5,783 nucleotides of DNA from Pseudomonadota bacterium (GTDB lineage: Bacteria; Pseudomonadota; Alphaproteobacteria; Rhizobiales; Rhizobiaceae): contig JAEYTV010000630.1 in the NCBI GenBank assembly GCA_023433855.1, positions 1-5,783 on the forward strand, given 5' to 3'. Of the stretch, positions 5,590 through 5,783 are shown piece by piece. The notes under the pieces were generated by a model. The model made no database searches and was not told the DNA's origin. It saw nothing but the letters and a program-made list of their open reading frames with translations. Position numbers and translations under genes: made by a program. The stretch's first letter is position 1, and every line of letters begins with the position of its first letter.

Positions 5590-5782
5590 CTGCTTGCAAT
5601 CAATGTCTCGCACACATCTTTAAGTATCATTCCGGTCGCTGAAGCGCGGCCGTCCCGGTCGAGCCGCTGAAATAGAAGCGAGAAAGCTGATGAAGAAGAT
5701 CGTCCTTACCGCCGCTGCAGTCCTGCTGGCTGGCAGCGCGTACGCTCAGACCGCCTCTGACGGACCTATCGTCGTACTCTCC
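5590..5782 (+). repeat. Leader plus gene-start duplication, copy 2
   Basis: This is the partner of 4489-4679 and leads into the apparently intact gene start. The leader blocks TTGCAATCAATG and AGTATCATT keep exactly 17 bases between them in both copies although that spacer has diverged. This suggests protein or polymerase contacts; TATCAT could be a -10 box, but no good -35 lies at the right distance. The block GTCCCGGTCGAGC (5652-5664) lies about 25 bases before the start codon, probably in the transcribed leader. Confidence 0.8.
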
Positions 5783-5783
5783 G
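5690..5783 (+). CDS. Periplasmic substrate-binding protein of an ABC transporter, N-terminal fragment
   Basis: The first 31 codons start MKKIVLTAAAVLLAGSAYAQ, a textbook Sec signal with two Lys, a hydrophobic core and a likely cut after AYA (residues 17-19). Then comes TASDGPIVVLS, the usual first beta-strand of sugar-type binding proteins, where ligand residues follow within the next ten positions. The gene leaves the window at 5783, so the ligand class, length and any downstream permease and ATPase genes cannot be seen. The ribosome site is weak (GCGAGA at 5679-5684). The start at 5690 is supported by conservation with the ATG at 4587. The family call rests on the signal plus a few residues; another exported protein is possible. 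Confidence 0.65.
   Translation, partial: MKKIVLTAAAVLLAGSAYAQTASDGPIVVLS

Larger units (their letters stand above)
5372..5689. other. Upstream region of the binding-protein gene
   Basis: These 318 bases hold no convincing gene; an open frame at 5413-5670 reads through repeat sequence shared with copy 1 and is probably spurious. The stretch contains a 7-bp stem-loop (5405-5428), a pair of GGAGCGGTTTT repeats (5517, 5556), and the conserved leader (5590-5664). It is best seen as the control region of the gene at 5690. Confidence 0.6.

Noticed and set aside
5413..5670. 85-codon plus-strand open frame
   Set aside because: It runs through the GGAGCGGTTTT repeats and the conserved leader. Similarity with copy 1 in this frame is in blocks, not at silent positions, so regulatory DNA is the simpler reading.

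Overview
The window looks like accessory DNA from an alphaproteobacterium, probably of the Rhizobiales. The reasons are high-GC coding sequence, an IS3-family end, and the start of a sugar-type ABC-transporter binding protein with a Sec signal typical of that group. This assignment is inference from style; nothing in the window identifies a species.

Layout: (1) 1-127 is the left end of an IS3-family insertion sequence, with the first 21 codons of its orfA on the minus strand. (2) 128-600 holds no convincing gene, but near its right side it has a cluster of TTGATC half-sites, including a 12-bp palindrome that overlaps a possible promoter. (3) 601-3451 is a tight two-gene unit: an alginate-export-family outer-membrane beta-barrel, followed with a 20-bp overlap by an exported serine hydrolase of the class C beta-lactamase / 6-aminohexanoate-dimer hydrolase (NylB) type. 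(4) 3547-4314, convergent with that pair, encodes a short-chain dehydrogenase that closely resembles enteric 7-alpha-hydroxysteroid dehydrogenase (HdhA). (5) 4489-5783 contains two diverged copies of a leader plus the start of a periplasmic binding-protein gene. The first copy breaks off into unrelated or decayed sequence. The second starts an apparently intact gene that leaves the window. Between them lies a 99-residue helical hypothetical protein.

Taken together, the barrel and hydrolase suggest uptake of a substrate across the outer membrane and its cleavage (ester, amide or lactam) in the periplasm. The dehydrogenase could oxidise a hydroxyl on a ring or steroid-like compound, but it is on the opposite strand and no shared pathway is proven. 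The right end is the edge of an ABC uptake locus with a decayed paralogous relic in front of it.

I found no CRISPR array, tRNA, rRNA or clear novel defence or mobile system. The most interesting signals are the duplicated leader and gene start, the translationally coupled barrel/hydrolase pair, and the TTGATC palindrome in front of that pair.
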